64,000 nt of DNA from Laccaria trichodermophora (GCA_018417955.1 JACTVC010000001.1:2790001-2854000), one strand, 5' to 3'. Shown: positions 25,701 to 37,406, counted from the stretch's first letter. Translations and numbers: made by a program. Notes: generated by a model not told the origin, from the sequence alone.

Positions 25701-26359
25701 AAGGGGGCAAATCTCGCACCAAGAAATCAAACTCTTATCTTGATCAGATCCTGCTCAAACATGGCCAGGTTGATAGGGTGGTTTTTTATGATACGACGAT
25801 TCAACTGGGTACCGCAGCAGAGCTGGAGAACACATTGATGCTGGAAATCATGAAGGAGGTACTCTGGGAACTCTGTCACATGAGCTTCTGATTTGAGCTT
25901 GTGAGTCTTGATGCCATCACCGCAAATGCGATGTACCAAGCTCATGAAGGGTTAACACAGGAGGAGGCATTGGCCGCTCGTATCCAGGAAGTTCTTTGGG
26001 TATTTCCCATGTCTGGTGAGGTGGTGGGACCTTTCATCATCAACGAGATCCTGAATTGCGATTTAGGTTTGACAGCAGCGGATCTGCTGGAATGGAACCA
26101 TTATCTGGTGGCACTGGGGCATTTGATGTCTTTGTGGAAGGGTTGCCTGGATTCTATCACCAAAGTGAGCTCGGGGCCATTGGCAAAGCATGTATGTCAT
26201 CTGGAGGAGGCGTGTGCAGTGTTCTATTGCCAGAGTTTCTTTGACAACTTTGGCTGTGCACCTGTCATACTGTGCTGTCTTCCATCTCAATCCCTTGCAC
26301 ATTCCCAGCCCGTTACCTTCATGGACTCTGTGTCTTCTGTGCAGCCACCATCATCTTAA
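22719..26359 (+). pseudogene. Element-borne gene of unknown function, decayed and interrupted
   Basis: The likely start is MPFTAMSPSNTKPYYKEY at 22719 (or 22734). The frame is open to about 23600, then shifts (..NMYSPQRHDDD to GNPDPYPILVVGPSS), continues to about 23780, runs through small exons to 24428, and resumes after a 1.0 kb insertion at about 25473-26359. The Gln/Ser/Pro-rich middle precedes a segment ending ..FYCQSFFDNFGCAPVI. This layout matches a hypothetical-protein family common in Agaricomycete transposon-rich regions; I know no function. Lesions: TGA at 24426, TAG at 24450, TGA at 25889 and a frameshift near 25700 before SRTKKSNSYLDQIL. It lies just upstream of the KDZ transposase on the same strand, which supports element cargo. 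Confidence 0.6.
24465..25472. mobile_element. ~1.0 kb insertion inside the element-borne gene
   Basis: The 9-mer AACAGAAGT occurs at 24456-24464 and again at 25473-25481. Removing one copy and the DNA between restores a continuous reading frame (..KNRS then AMNGSF). The insert has no coding capacity, is A-rich near its 3' end and shows no clear terminal repeats, so its class is unknown (solo LTR, SINE-like and MITE remain possible). Confidence 0.5.
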
Positions 26360-26430
26360 TTTTTTTGAACAATAATAGCACACATACATCTTTGCATCAT
26401 GTTGCCTCGTTTTTTTCTTGTCATTGGTAC

Positions 26431-29400
26431 ATGATGTATCAATATATCTTTTTTGGGACTGTATTGCTCCCAGGGATTTGGGGGTTTGATGAGACCTTGG
26501 TAAGGCACTTTTCTCTTCTTTCCCCTCATCTTCAAGCTTGGTGCTTTGCAACACTTGATGTCTTTCAGAAAGAGTCGTTACTTGGGCAAGGCTGGACTTG
26601 CTATAGGGTCTCCCTCTGTGAAAAAGAAGTCTTTGGTAAATCTTGGGTGTCAACTGATGATGACAGTGTGTCATGTTGTCCTTATGGGCTACCTGGTGTT
26701 CAGATCTTGCCTAGGCAGGACTTGACAACTCCTCTGGGTTCCTTTTTTCGGATACCCTTGCCTACTGCTGCTGATTTGCATGATGATGCTGCTGCTGCTG
26801 CTGTTGACACTGATGATAATGGGACTAACTGGGATAATTATGACTCTGAGGATTCTGAGGGGGTTTCACCTAGTGAAGGTCTTCATCCCTTGGTATTTCC
26901 TGCTGAGCAAGGCTCTCCAAGTAAAAAGAAAGACAAGAAGATAACTTTGTGGAAAAACTGGGCTTTGAAACTGATTCCAGAGCTTCTGGATCCCTATCTG
27001 AACTTGTTGAGAGAGTCAGAGAACTTAAAAAATATAGATAGGAGGTTACCTCACTGTTCTTGCAATGGAAGAGGGCATAAAATGAAGGTTATTGCAGTGT
27101 TTTTTGAGAGTAAGTTATTCTTGCTGCCTTAGAATTGATTTGCCATGGCTAATCTGTTGCAACTGCCACTTAGAGCTCACATCAGTGGAAGTGTGTTCTT
27201 GCTCTGCATGTCTACAGCTCTTGGCTATGGGGCTGTTTCCAGCCTCACCACTTCAACCTACATTGGCAGTGGATCTAAATATGCTTGACTATGTGAATGA
27301 GCTTTTTGTTTGCTCGCCACCAAACACTACTGCATGGTGTGACTCTCTAGAGGCATTTCTTGGTTCCCATAGCTATAAGCTTGAGAGTAGAGATGCAATA
27401 AGGCATCACTTTGGAAATGCTCTGCAGTGGTATGGGAATTTGATTGCTCAAAAAGAGCTATTAATCTCTGGGATCATAAATGAGGGTCATACTGGAATGG
27501 AGGGTCAGGATGATCTTTCTTCTGAATCTAAGGAATTAGATGAAGAAAGTTATGGGCCACCTCTGACATCTAGTCCTGCTCCTTCTGCAGATGAGGCTAG
27601 TGATGGTTCTGAGGCTAGCGATGGTTCTGAGGCTAGTGATGGTTCTCCTGATGTTCAATATAGTATGAATGCTACATCTGGTATTCATAGACCAAGTCTA
27701 TATTTATGGCAGCATTGCCCACTTTGTTTTGGTGGAGATAAACCACATGATGACAACTTTCTGTAGGTGTTATTTTATATTCTTATGTTCACATCTCATT
27801 TTTATGTTGTCAGTGTGGATGTTATTGTGTGCATTGATGCCTGCTTTACTCACAAAAGAAGAAATCCAGCAAAAGGTGGGGCAAAGGGTCCTGAAAATCT
27901 CCATCCAGAAACTGTCTTTGTGTCAGACAAGAATGTTGCTGAGATGAAAGCCTTTGTTGAGACTACTCATCCTGTAAAATCAAAGTCAAAGGAAAAGACA
28001 AAGGAGGGCTCTGATGGTCATGGTGTAGAAGATTCCTATGAGCCTGGAATGAAAGTCCCAGTTTCAGCTTTGGAAGGATGCTTGGCCTCATTTGTGGCTG
28101 CAGATGAAAGAAGGACAAAATCCAGTACATAGTTCTTTGCAGACACAGGATATATGGCTATGCTCTGTCATCATGACCATGTGCTCTGGATTGTGAATAT
28201 GACCACTGCTGGAGAACAACAATATTATGCTTTAGCATTGATCAAGGAGCTTTTTTTGAATTTGCCTTTGTCAATGACTGTGGGGATACTCTATGATATT
28301 GGTTGTCAGTTAGAGAGAAGTTGCAAGATATGGGGTTTTCTGGAGGAATTTATGGCACACATTATTTTTGCACTGGCAGTGTTTCATGCATATGGTCACC
28401 AGTGGCCATGCCAACTAATCTACCACCCCCATAAATGTGAAGGTTTTGGACTCTCTGATGGAGAGGGCTGTGAACACTTCTGGAGTTCCATAAAGTTACT
28501 AATTCCATCAATGCATGTGGCAGGGGTAAGTCATCATGTGTCATCCTTGAAAAAAAAATTAATGATTGTCTAAAATAGTTCTACCATCGTCTGTTCACAA
28601 TTGATACTCAGGTGAAACACCTAGAGAAAAAGTCATTTAAGGTGATGGGAAAATGGCTTCAACATAAATGGCTGCATTTCCTAGAAAAGAAGATTGGGGC
28701 TGAGGAAATTCTCCAAGAACTTGGTCTAGAAATGCCTCTTCTTGAGAAAGAATGGAAAGACCAGGTTGTGGCACAGACTAAGCCCTTGGCAAGACAGTCA
28801 AAGAATATTGGGAACAATGCTGTCAAAGAGATAATGGCTTTGTATACTGCAAGGAATGCATTTGCGGGTGAGTTGGGAGAGCTTGATCAAAAGCTAATTT
28901 CTGGTGACTATGGAGATGATATGTTGGTGGAGGATGTCCTGGCAGCACGTCTGGCTGTAGTGAAGAAGCAAAAGGCTATAGAGGATACCATTTAAAACAA
29001 AGAAGAAAAAGCTTGGTGTGAGGGATCAAGAGAATTTGAAGGATCTGATGGGCAATAAATTTCTTCAGTTAAAACTCAATGCCAGAGCCCTCAAGCAAAG
29101 GCTTAGAGATCAATTGCGCAATCGAAAGTTTGAGTTGGAGAGATTAGAAAGAGCATACCGGAATACAACTTCCAATGGTAAGCTTCTATTTAGGATAAAA
29201 TTATGGTGGCTGGCTAATATATACTTTGATAGAGACGAAATTGCATTCACATGTGCAGAAACAGGTCAATCAGCAGCAACCAACAATTGCTAGATTGGCA
29301 AAAAAATACAATGACATGTGCTATGATATGACAAAGCAGATAGAAGAAAAGAAAGCTCCTCAGAAAGCAATAGCTCCAGTCCCAATTAACCAGGACACTC

Positions 29401-30105
29401 TGTTCTCTTTGGATGTGGATGATGACATCTGGCAGGATATAGGCTTGGATGAGCATGAAAGTGAGGTGATCCCAGGTTGGCTTGGAGATGAGAAAGTCTG
29501 TGAAGGAATCAAAGCAATGCTTACTGTGAAAAGATGCATGGAGGAGATCACTAGAATCAAAAGAGAGCGGACTGCTTTACAAGAGTGGTCTAAGGAGGAG
29601 TGGCAAGCAATAAATGCAGCCATTGATATATGTGGTAAGTTTTCTGGATATTGCTTTTTTGGTGGAATCTAATAGGTATTGTATTGTTGTAGAGGATGAG
29701 GATATCAAACACCAGTTGCTCATCAGAAAGGTGCAACATCTGAGTTTATGTGCACAATGGAGGGAAGAGGTGTCTCTCATACCAGGTGCATACCATATGT
29801 TGCATGGATGGGGACCAAGTGAAGCAGAAATGGAGAATGCATTGGAAGAATTGTCACAGGAACATGTTGATGATGAGGGAAGTGATGATGAGCAGTTAAA
29901 CTGCACATATGATATTGAAGAAGAGGACAATAACAATGTTATTGAAGAAACAGAAGTCTTGGCAGCATCAGATGCATACAGAGCAGTGGATAATGGGTTG
30001 TTATTTGGGAGATGGGATTTGGAGAACCTGTGGGAGGATGTGGAAGATGGAGAAGAAAGTGTCTTTGAAGCTACAGCCTCACGCAAACAGCCAAGGCAAA
30101 AGTAG
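26431..30105 (+). pseudogene. KDZ-family transposase
   Basis: Exons, after an uncertain N terminus: to 27109, 27174-27762, 27814-28525, 28579-29177, 29233-29634, 29693-30105; all introns are GT-AG, 51-64 nt, and keep the frame. The product has the KDZ hallmarks: a CxC cysteine cluster (CSCNGRGHK..VEVCSCSACLQLL), PPNTTAWCDSLEAFLG, YLWQHCPLCFGG, then the RNase H-like core with VIVCIDACFTHKRR, FFADTGYMAMLCHHDHVLW, YDIGCQLERS, HAYGHQWPCQLIYHP and LSDGEGCEHFWSS, followed by the helical C-terminal region (ALKQRLRDQLRNRKFELERL, DVDDDIWQDIGLDE). Two lesions make it inactive as it stands: TAG at 28130-28132 where Gln is usual (CAG to TAG), and a one-base frameshift near 28990. An acidic region with a DGSEAS triplication (27600-27645) is specific to this copy. 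Plausible source of mobility for the 27 kb element before decay. Confidence 0.9.
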
Positions 30106-30249
30106 CATGAGATAGAAGAGTTGTGATGGTATTGGATTGAAAGCTTGTAATACTATGACTTTGGACTTTTATGGCAGAGTAGAGTGATGGAGAGGGTGGT
30201 AAGGTAAGTGTTCTATGTGATATACAAGATTGAAAATGTTATGGTAGAG

Positions 30250-30715
30250 GTATATTGAAAGTTTTGAATGGTATGATGGTATGATTCCATATTCCATTTC
30301 CATGGTATGGTATGATTGATGGTATGATCACAAGTCAATCATATGGTATGAATGGTATGATGTATGGTATGATTCCATTTGTATGGTATGATCCCATCTC
30401 TATCGTATTATTGCAATGGTCTGGTATGGTATGATTCCATCTCCATGGTATTATTGGAATGGAATGATATGGTATGATTCCATCTCTATGGTATTATTCC
30501 AACGGTATGGTATGGTATGATTCCATCTCTATGGTATTATTCCAATGGTATGGCATGGTATGATTCCATCTCCATGGTATTATTGGAATGGAATGGTATG
30601 GAATGATTCCATCAGTATGGTATCATTTCAATGGTATGGCATGGTATGATTCCATATCTATGGTATTATTCCAACAGTATGGTATGGTATGATTCCAACT
30701 CTATGTTATATTCCT
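30250..30715. repeat. Satellite of ~45-bp units, right copy
   Basis: GGTATGGTATGATTCCATCTCTATGGTATTATTCCA-type units (written here in parts: GGTATGGTATGATTCCAT plus CTCTATGGTATTATTCCA). It is the reverse-orientation partner of 5930-6480 and starts about 145 bp after the transposase stop codon. Confidence 0.9.
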
Positions 30716-31394
30716 ATAGTATTTAAAAATCAATTGTGAAGTGGTTTGTTCTATATGCATGTTGGAGGAATGGCCAATAGGTGGCAAATCATAGAGCTGG
30801 TAGGTAGGTAGTATTAGGCACATACTCAAAAAGGAACAAGGGCAAAGGACAACACAATACAATAAGGGCAAAGGACAACACAATACAATAGAGCTGAGTA
30901 AGTTAAAGAGTCAATTACTGTTGGAGAACTTCCACATAGACCAAAGAGTGGAAGAACTGTGGGGGGTCTTCAACAGCCATCCATCATTGATTGTGTGACT
31001 GTTGTATGACCACATATGCACATGTTGATTGAGAAACAACTGGATGGCTGTCCATTCAATCTGCATGTGATTATTTTCATTGTTCTCCAACATGACTATA
31101 AGTCCAGTCAGCAAGTGGTCAGTGACATTATCATCATCAATGTCACCCTGTTGAAAAAATTGATCACAGAGAAAGACATTTGTTAACAAGCTTGCCTAGA
31201 GTGGTAATTTTGGCTAAAGTTGATCCCTTGGCAACCAATGAAGTCTTGCATTGTTGTTGACTGAAATTAATTGATCTGTAAAGATATAAGATTTCAAGTG
31301 GCTTGTGATGGATTATTTCAGGTTTGGATGGCTAAAACCTGGGATAAAGCCTAATGAAGCTGATTGTTTAGATCAAGTTCAACCTATAGTCTCC
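30716..31394. other. Element interior, no gene
   Basis: Nothing recognisable. A short direct repeat of GGGCAAAGGACAACACAATA occurs near 30840 and 30866. It is not obviously homologous to the corresponding left segment 5266-5925. Confidence 0.5.
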
Positions 31395-31799
31395 ATTTGT
31401 AGCTGAAAATTTCAGAAGAAATGGGAAGAACCAGCCCACAAAAAATGGAGCCCAACCAACCAGAATTGCAGCCAGCATAAATATTTTTCATATTTTGGAA
31501 AAAGGACCCCAGAGACCCTGTGACAGCTTTGGAATGATGGTATGGTATGGTATGGTATGGTATGGTATGGTATGGTATGAGGTGATTTGGTATGGTATGA
31601 GGTGGAATGGTATGGTATGAGATGGAATGAAATGGTATGGTATGGTATGGTATGAGGTGGAATGGTATGTGGCATCCATACCATGGTATGATGGAATTGG
31701 TATGAGGGTCATACCACTCTGGAATGGGGTACCACTAAGGTTCCCTATTTCAAAGAATTGGATAACCTCATAGATACCCAAAAATGGGTGACTGAAGTG
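31395..31799. repeat. Right terminal inverted repeat of the KDZ element
   Basis: Mirror of 4863-5265, with a CCATA (here TATGG) array at about 31539-31672 and the tip ending GGGTGACTGAAGTG. It is one base longer at the very end than the left tip. Confidence 0.85.
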
Positions 31800-32098
31800 C
31801 ATTTGTCAAGGCTGTTCATCCCAAAAAAAAGGTGAAGGTGACTGAGTCATCTGATGTGGCATCTTCAGCCCAGGAGACTGGTGCAGTGCCTTCAGTTCAG
31901 GAACAGCAAACTATGCCATCTGTAACTTCTTGCCACAGGGTTATTATTAGTGACGAAGAAGATCAGGAGGAAGCTTCTCACCATGGTCAAACCCTGGATC
32001 CCAACAACAATGTGATCATGATATCAGATGATGAAGAGATCACTGCTGAAAAGGAATTGGGTAAGCAACAAGATGTTGATGAGACTGGAAACTTACTG
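31800..32098 (+). pseudogene. Fragment of the gene into which the KDZ element inserted
   Basis: Directly after the right target duplication one frame is open and reads ..VKAVHPKKKVKVTESSDV, then a Ser/Gln-rich and acidic stretch (VIISDEEDQEEA, NVIMISDDEE). It resembles a low-complexity linker of a nuclear protein or transposase. I cannot name the gene, and its other half is not evident left of 4855. It is cut off by the LTR that starts at 32099. Confidence 0.35.
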
Positions 32099-32409
32099 TG
32101 TAGAAGGCAATAGAACTCAGATATCAGTCACTGTAAAGTGAAGAACAACTGAATTGGGTAAACTACCTGTAGAAGGAAATAGAACTACAAGTAGTCAGTA
32201 ATCTAGGTGATGATAATGTATAGTAGAGAAACTCACCTCAGATGTCAGTCACCATAAAGTGAAGAATGACTGAGGTGGGCTGAAAATAAGGTTTGGTATA
32301 TATACTGTGGCTTGACGTAAAGACTGGTAAATAGCAGGAGTAAATGAATAGTGTGATAGATAAGAGTGTACATGTAAACAGAGCAGGTCACAAGATGTCT
32401 ACTTCAACA
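32099..32409 (-). repeat. Diverged Copia LTR
   Basis: TG..CA bounded (TGTAGAAG.. to ..TTCAACA) and alignable along its whole length with the LTRs at 46776-47096 and 53655-53992 (shared ACTCACCTCAGA, GACTGAGGTGGG, GTAAAGACTGGTAAATA). The sequence after it (CTCTCCCAGACGATGAAGG) matches the internal 3' end of that Copia family, so this is the 3' LTR of an older minus-strand copy. Confidence 0.75.
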
Positions 32410-33233
32410 CTCTCCCAGACGATGAAGGACCTTCAGGGGTGTAACTGCATAGCTTGAGTGGTTGAGAGTGCTTTTAGATGTTGAGAACAAGTCAGGTGGA
32501 TGATGAAAGGAGTTATCAGTGATGACCATGAGGGCCTATTGAAGATTGTGTGTCAAGGGCTTGTAATAATAGGGAATGTTTTGAATGATGGTTGATAAGA
32601 GGAATAGGTGTGGAATGGTTGTAGATGTGAGGGACTTGACTTCATGGATTGTCATTTTTGAGCATGCCTTAAACTTTGCATGTAGTAACAAGGAATACCT
32701 GAGATGTCTACTTCAATAGCCCCCAGATGATGAGGGACTTTGAGGGGTGTAGCTTCAGTGATTGAGAGTGCTTTTGAATGTTGAGGACATGAGGTTATAA
32801 GCCTGTTGATGAGACCTGCATTGGGAACAACATGTAGTGATTGTCATGGGTTTAGCAACCTGTGCAGGTTATGGGTAGGGGTACGGGTTTGATATTCGCT
32901 ACCCTTGCCAAGCCCATACCTGTGGCAGGGGTTGGCAGGTACTCGTAGCAATACCTGTCAAGTAAATAGTCATTATTTCTTTGGGCAGCTCATGGTCTGT
33001 GTCACTAAGTTACCATAAAAATTACATGCAATATTTCCAAGTTGTTTGAAAAATATATAATGTAGGTTTTCATCATAAGCTCATTCATTAAGTCATTGTT
33101 TGGTGCCTCATGGTCTCGCATGCCTCATGTCCTTGCATTAAGGTCAAAAATATGTATATTACCACCAAGATATGCATATAACATACAAAAAATGTCTCTA
33201 AGGTATTTATAATATATCTATAGTATAGATATA
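32410..33233. other. Copia internal fragments and a possible hAT-type MITE; no gene
   Basis: The LTR/internal junction is repeated in diverged form near 32690 (GATGTCTACTTCAATAGCCC). From about 32834 a TAGTGATTGTCATGGGTT tip followed by G-rich sequence resembles the hAT-type tip at 35130, but I did not find its partner end. The rest is A+T-rich. Confidence 0.4.
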
Positions 33234-36200
33234 TTATTGCTGACTGTCTTGGGTGACTACCAATTGATTGGTGGCAATTTTAACATCAACCTTTCTCAAA
33301 AGCATTGTTGACTTCAAAATCGAGCAGCTGCAAAAATCTTCACCAAACTCCTTGATCCTAAACTGCGACCCCTTATGTGGGCCAGTAAACATGGTAATGA
33401 CCTGGGATTTGCACTCTGGTCTTTCAGGTATTAAATATGGAAATGGCACTTCCAAGATTTTGAAACTGAGCTGGACCTTCACTGCATCTCCAACTACTCC
33501 CTTGAACTCCCTGCACTTATCTTTGTGCTCACCCCTATGAAAATTAGGGTTGGTGTTGATGAGACAAAGGCTCAGCCTCATGTTGGTGAAGCAGTCATCT
33601 CTGAGCCAATATGTAGAAGGGGCTGCCATAATTGCATCAGTATCTATTAACATTAAATACATACTTACCATCATCACCATGGCAGGGAGTTTGTGAGCTT
33701 GGGTTCCAAGCTGGGGTTGTAGGGATATCTTCCGAGTTAGGAAGCAGAGTAGAAGGCCCTGCAATGGCTGGAGTCTGCACAAGGAAAGCAGTGGGATATG
33801 GGACTGATAGTTGCAGATCTGGCAAGGGGTAACCAGGGAACAAAAAGCCTGCCAGAGTACCAGGCGGAGGTGCTGGTTTGAGTGGGTATGTAAAATTGGT
33901 GAGAAGCTCTTGAGGCCTGGGTGGCTGAAGACTTTCATTGGTGCTGGAAGCTGATTAGCAACAATTTCAAAAAATGGAATAAAGGGCTTGCATGATATGT
34001 AGAGAACTAATGTCAAAAACTTGTGGGTGTTGGAGGCACACCTTGAGCTCTCCGAGGACTCAGTTCTGAAGAAAAATGGGAGGTGAAGAACTGGACATTC
34101 CCCAGAGATACCTCTATCTAAAGGATGACAGAATGTTAGGAGAAGTATAATATTATAAAAAGCAAGACATTTACCTCTGTACTGGTCCTGTCATTGAAGA
34201 CACACACATAGTCATCGTCTCGATTCACTACCCAACCCATAACACCTTCGTGGTCTCCCAAAAGAATGCAGACCTCATCCCCTACTTTGAGATCTTTTCA
34301 AAGGGACAAAAAGGGTACAGTCGTTGTTACATCCTCCATCGTTAAAGAAACGATGGCTTCATTTTCCGTTATATCCTCAATTGTTCCAAGAAGCCCCCTC
34401 AAATCTCCATGAGTGATTTTCACCCCATCACCTATTCGAAGGATCCTGGCTGACATTCTCGCCATCGTGTGCTGTTGGATGCTGAGTGGAATGTCCGAGC
34501 CAGCACTAAAAAGCTCAAATTCCCTTGATGTTGGTACTACATCTTCTGTGGTGTACCAATCCATGTCGACTTCTGAGAAATACACATATCCATCAGCATT
34601 GTACAATACTCTGTGGAATAAGTACAAGCTGTTGCACTCTTGAAAAGCCTGATGAAACCGTTGCTTCACCAGTGTTGGATTGAAGAGGGCTTGGGGAGGC
34701 CACCCTGGTGCTTTAGCTCTTCTATTTAGCTCATGATCAGGCTGGTAGGTGGCTGTGAACTCATTGTCCATCTCATCATTTTGGTCCTCATCAGTGATAA
34801 GCCGGCTTCCTTTGACTTTGGTGGCAGGTGGGTTGTAATCAACATGTGGTACCATGAGGAGGTTGATGAGCAATATGGAGGAAGTGTGAACCTCCTGGAT
34901 GAAGGCAAGATCTCCCTTGTAGATTCCATGGTGCAGCCATACCCATGAATGAGGCTTTGGTCAATAGGTATCTGGAACATCAAAGATGGAGAGGTTGGGA
35001 TCAGGTATGTTGAAAATCTTGGACACCATCACATTAGGTATGCCATTACAAACTTGTCTAATCATCTCTGCTGAGCCATTTTCAAAGAATACTCTACCAG
35101 GTGGAGCTCTCCAGCTGAAGACCGCTGGGTAGTGATGTGCAAGGGTTTGTCAACCCTGCAAGGGTCAGGGGTAAGGGTCAGGAGGGTAAGGGTCAGGGTA
35201 AGGATCTTGTAACCCTCAACAAACCCTTGACCCTTCTGAAGGGTCAGGGGTTTTCCAGGGGTTTTTTCAGGGGTTTCATTTCTCTAATATCAAGGTAAGT
35301 ACTCCAGATAAAATGCTTTTAACTCACATTGAATCAGATGAAATATTATCCAAAGAGGCCTCACTACCTTTGCAACACTTAGTATTGTTCAGAATACACT
35401 GAATTTCTCATAATTCATGAATAATTTACTAAAAACCATGTGTACTGTCATAAATATACTTGAATGATATGTATTTCAAAGGCATCTCGCTATTTATTTA
35501 CTATCTATGAAGCTTGAGCAGTTATTTGCTCCAAACCCTTGTCCAAACGCTGCTGGGGTTTCTTACCCTCCAACCCCTGAGATACCCTTACCCTTACCCT
35601 TCAAAACCCTTGACCCCAGCCAAGGGTCAAGGGTTTTGGAGGGTAAGGGTCAGGGTCAGCCTGAGTTGACCCCAGGGTTACCCCTGCTCATCACTACTGC
35701 TGGGGGTTAAAACCACACAGGAAATCAAGGGTCCATGAGCTGCCAATGGACTCGACAAATGATCCTCTCCTCATATCCAGGCTAAGTAGAAAAGTCATGA
35801 CAAACATAAACTTTGAAGATTGGATGAGTGTTACCTTGACAAGCACTGCCCATAAAGATGCCTTTCCAATATCTTGAACATCTTCTTCTGCATTATGTTG
35901 ATGAGCTGTGATGTGCTTAAGGAAGCTTTCCCAGAATGCATCATCATTGGATGGCATCATCGCTTCATGGAGAAGGTTCTGGTGTGCATCTCCTGAATTC
36001 GACTCATCAATGTCTTTGTCATCGTCAATAAGATCACCTTGGAAAGAATTAGCACTGTACTAAAAACAATTACAACATATGATACACACCTTTGTCGCTG
36101 CCAATCTGATTGTCAGTTTCCACCTCAGATACCTGAGCTTTGAGATCCAAAAACCAAAGGACTTCCAGCAACTATAGCATGATTAGCTTGTTATGAAAGC

Positions 36201-36272
36201 TCACAAGGATAAAGAGAACTTGCCTCAAGTTTTCTACATTTCGTTGCTCTCTCACTGTATTCTGATTGCATG
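33234..36272 (-). pseudogene. Spt5/KOW-like protein gene, interrupted
   Basis: Minus-strand coding pieces in order: MQSEYSERATKCRKLE (about 36272), ..EVLWFLDLKAQVSEVET, 35960-35870 (..ASLWAVLVK), intron, PGYEERIICRVHWQLMDP, then a MITE insertion, RAPPGRVFFENGSAEMIRQV (35130 down), HHGIYKGDLAFIQEV, 34873-34298 with LRIGDGVKITHGDLRGLLGT, KVGDEVCILLGDHEGVMGW near 34290-34230, and a C-terminal part 34016-33234. GxYKGDLA and the two GD.V-G..G-hG patterns are typical KOW motifs, and the order NGN-like then KOW resembles Spt5. Mushroom genomes carry many such Spt5-like copies in repeats, as distinct from the essential elongation factor. An in-frame stop precedes the MITE and the frame is broken again near 34296, so I treat it as a pseudogene. 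Confidence 0.6.
35130..35696. mobile_element. 567-bp hAT-type MITE inside the Spt5-like gene
   Basis: The tips are TAGTGATGTGCAAGGGTT and, reverse-complemented, TAGTGATGAGCAGGGGTA. Flanking 8-mers are CCGCTGGG (35122-35129) and CTGCTGGG (35697-35704), 7 of 8 identical, as expected for a hAT-type 8-bp duplication. The ends are rich in AGGGTAAGGGTCAGGGT; the middle is A+T-rich and non-coding. Confidence 0.75.
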
Positions 36273-36714
36273 ATTTCAGCTTTCCTAGAATTCATATTAC
36301 TGTTATAGTCATTGGAAATGCACTAGCAATGCACAACTGTTTCTACTGGGTATGTACTCTACAAACTATGAGGATGGAACACAGAAGTTGGAAAGAAATT
36401 TGAAAATGGCTTGCGGGCTGTTTATCTTTGGTTCACTTTAGGGCCAGTTGCCACATATCACGTGAGCATGGCATTTGATGTGTTCGGCAAACATGACAGC
36501 CATGGCAGCGTTCCATCATGGGCTGAATAGAAAGGCTATCAGTTTTGGCACATTGAGATACACAGCCAAAGGCGTACCTCCATATGTCTTCAATAGTATC
36601 TCTAATGTATTTATTTTCATCAACAACAAGCAATTTACCATGTAACAAACGCAAGGGGCAACTTTTCTTTGAATTTGTATTGCATTTTGAATAGGCAAAA
36701 TGTTCGACTATCTA

Positions 36715-37090
36715 CAAGACTACATACAATCATAGCTATGGTAATCATAGCAATGGCATCCCTACTGTACATACAATGAGGAGAGATAAGGGGGTGGAGA
36801 AGGAAGGAAAAGAGGCATGAAAGAGGTGGAAGCACTATATATGTGATTAAGAGCAGGCATAGAAGAACATTCTATGCCTGCCCTTAATGTTCTATGCCTG
36901 CCCTCAACATTCCATGCCTGCCTTAAACTAAAAGCAGCCCTAAAGTGCCTAGCATATATAGTGCTTCAGCATTGTTCGTTTTTCCTTTCTTTTCTTCTCC
37001 ACTCCCCCATCCCTCGCCCTCATATATAGATGCCTCCCTTATGTAGACCGTAGTTATGCTTGTATAAATGTAGTAGATAGTATGTAGTAA
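36715..37090. repeat. Imperfect foldback (MITE-like), ~375 bp
   Basis: The inner arms GAAGCACTATATATG (36829) and CATATATAGTGCTTC (to 36967) are near perfect; outward, GGTGGAGAAGGAAGGAAAAG faces TTTTCCTTTCTTTTCTTCTCC and ACATACAATCATAGCTATGG faces a diverged complement. The loop contains three copies of TTCTATGCCTGCCC-type sequence, one preceded by its own complement (GGGCAGGCATAGAA-like). Confidence 0.55.
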
Positions 37091-37137
37091 GCTTGTAATA
37101 TTAGTATGCCTGTGTCCCACACATCCAGTACTTTACA

Positions 37138-37250
37138 GTGCCCCACCTATTCCTGCAGGAATTCAGTCATTCCAGTGGAATCCACAGGAATCTGCAGGAA
37201 TCTGCAGGAATTACACAGGAATACAGTGGAATTCCACTGGAATCCTCTGA
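37138..37250. repeat. GGAATYC-rich cluster
   Basis: Many copies of GCAGGAATCTGCAGGAAT and TGGAATTCCACTGGAAT in 110 bp. They resemble the subterminal repeats of the TIR element at 48315-50637, so this may be a stub of a related element. Confidence 0.45.
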
Positions 37251-37406
37251 ACTCATGTAAATGTACCAGTACATGTCCTGATCAGCTGAAGTCATGTGAC
37301 TTAATAACCAACTTAATACTCAGAATAAATTTGAAGTCAATAAAGCAAATTATAATGTATTTAAAATGACATAAAACATATTTTATTATATACTACTATA
37401 TACATA

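Larger units (their letters stand above)
4863..31799 (+). mobile_element. Giant (~27 kb) KDZ-type DNA transposon with cargo genes
   Basis: The left end begins GCTTCAGTCACCCATTTTTG; the right end, reverse-complemented, begins CACTTCAGTCACCCATTTTT. The two ends match closely for about 400 bp. The 8-mer CATTTGTC lies immediately outside both ends (4855-4862 and 31800-31807), which is an exact 8-bp target-site duplication. Inside the right half is a KDZ transposase gene. Further content: CCATA arrays and ~45-bp satellites mirrored at both ends, a minus-strand element gene (7.3-11.1 kb), a nested 2 kb TIR element, a 4.1 kb foldback palindrome, and a plus-strand element gene (22.7-26.4 kb). KDZ (Kyakuja-Dileera-Zisupton) elements are known to be abundant in mushrooms. 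That all 27 kb moved as one unit is inference from the flanking duplication. Confidence 0.75.
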
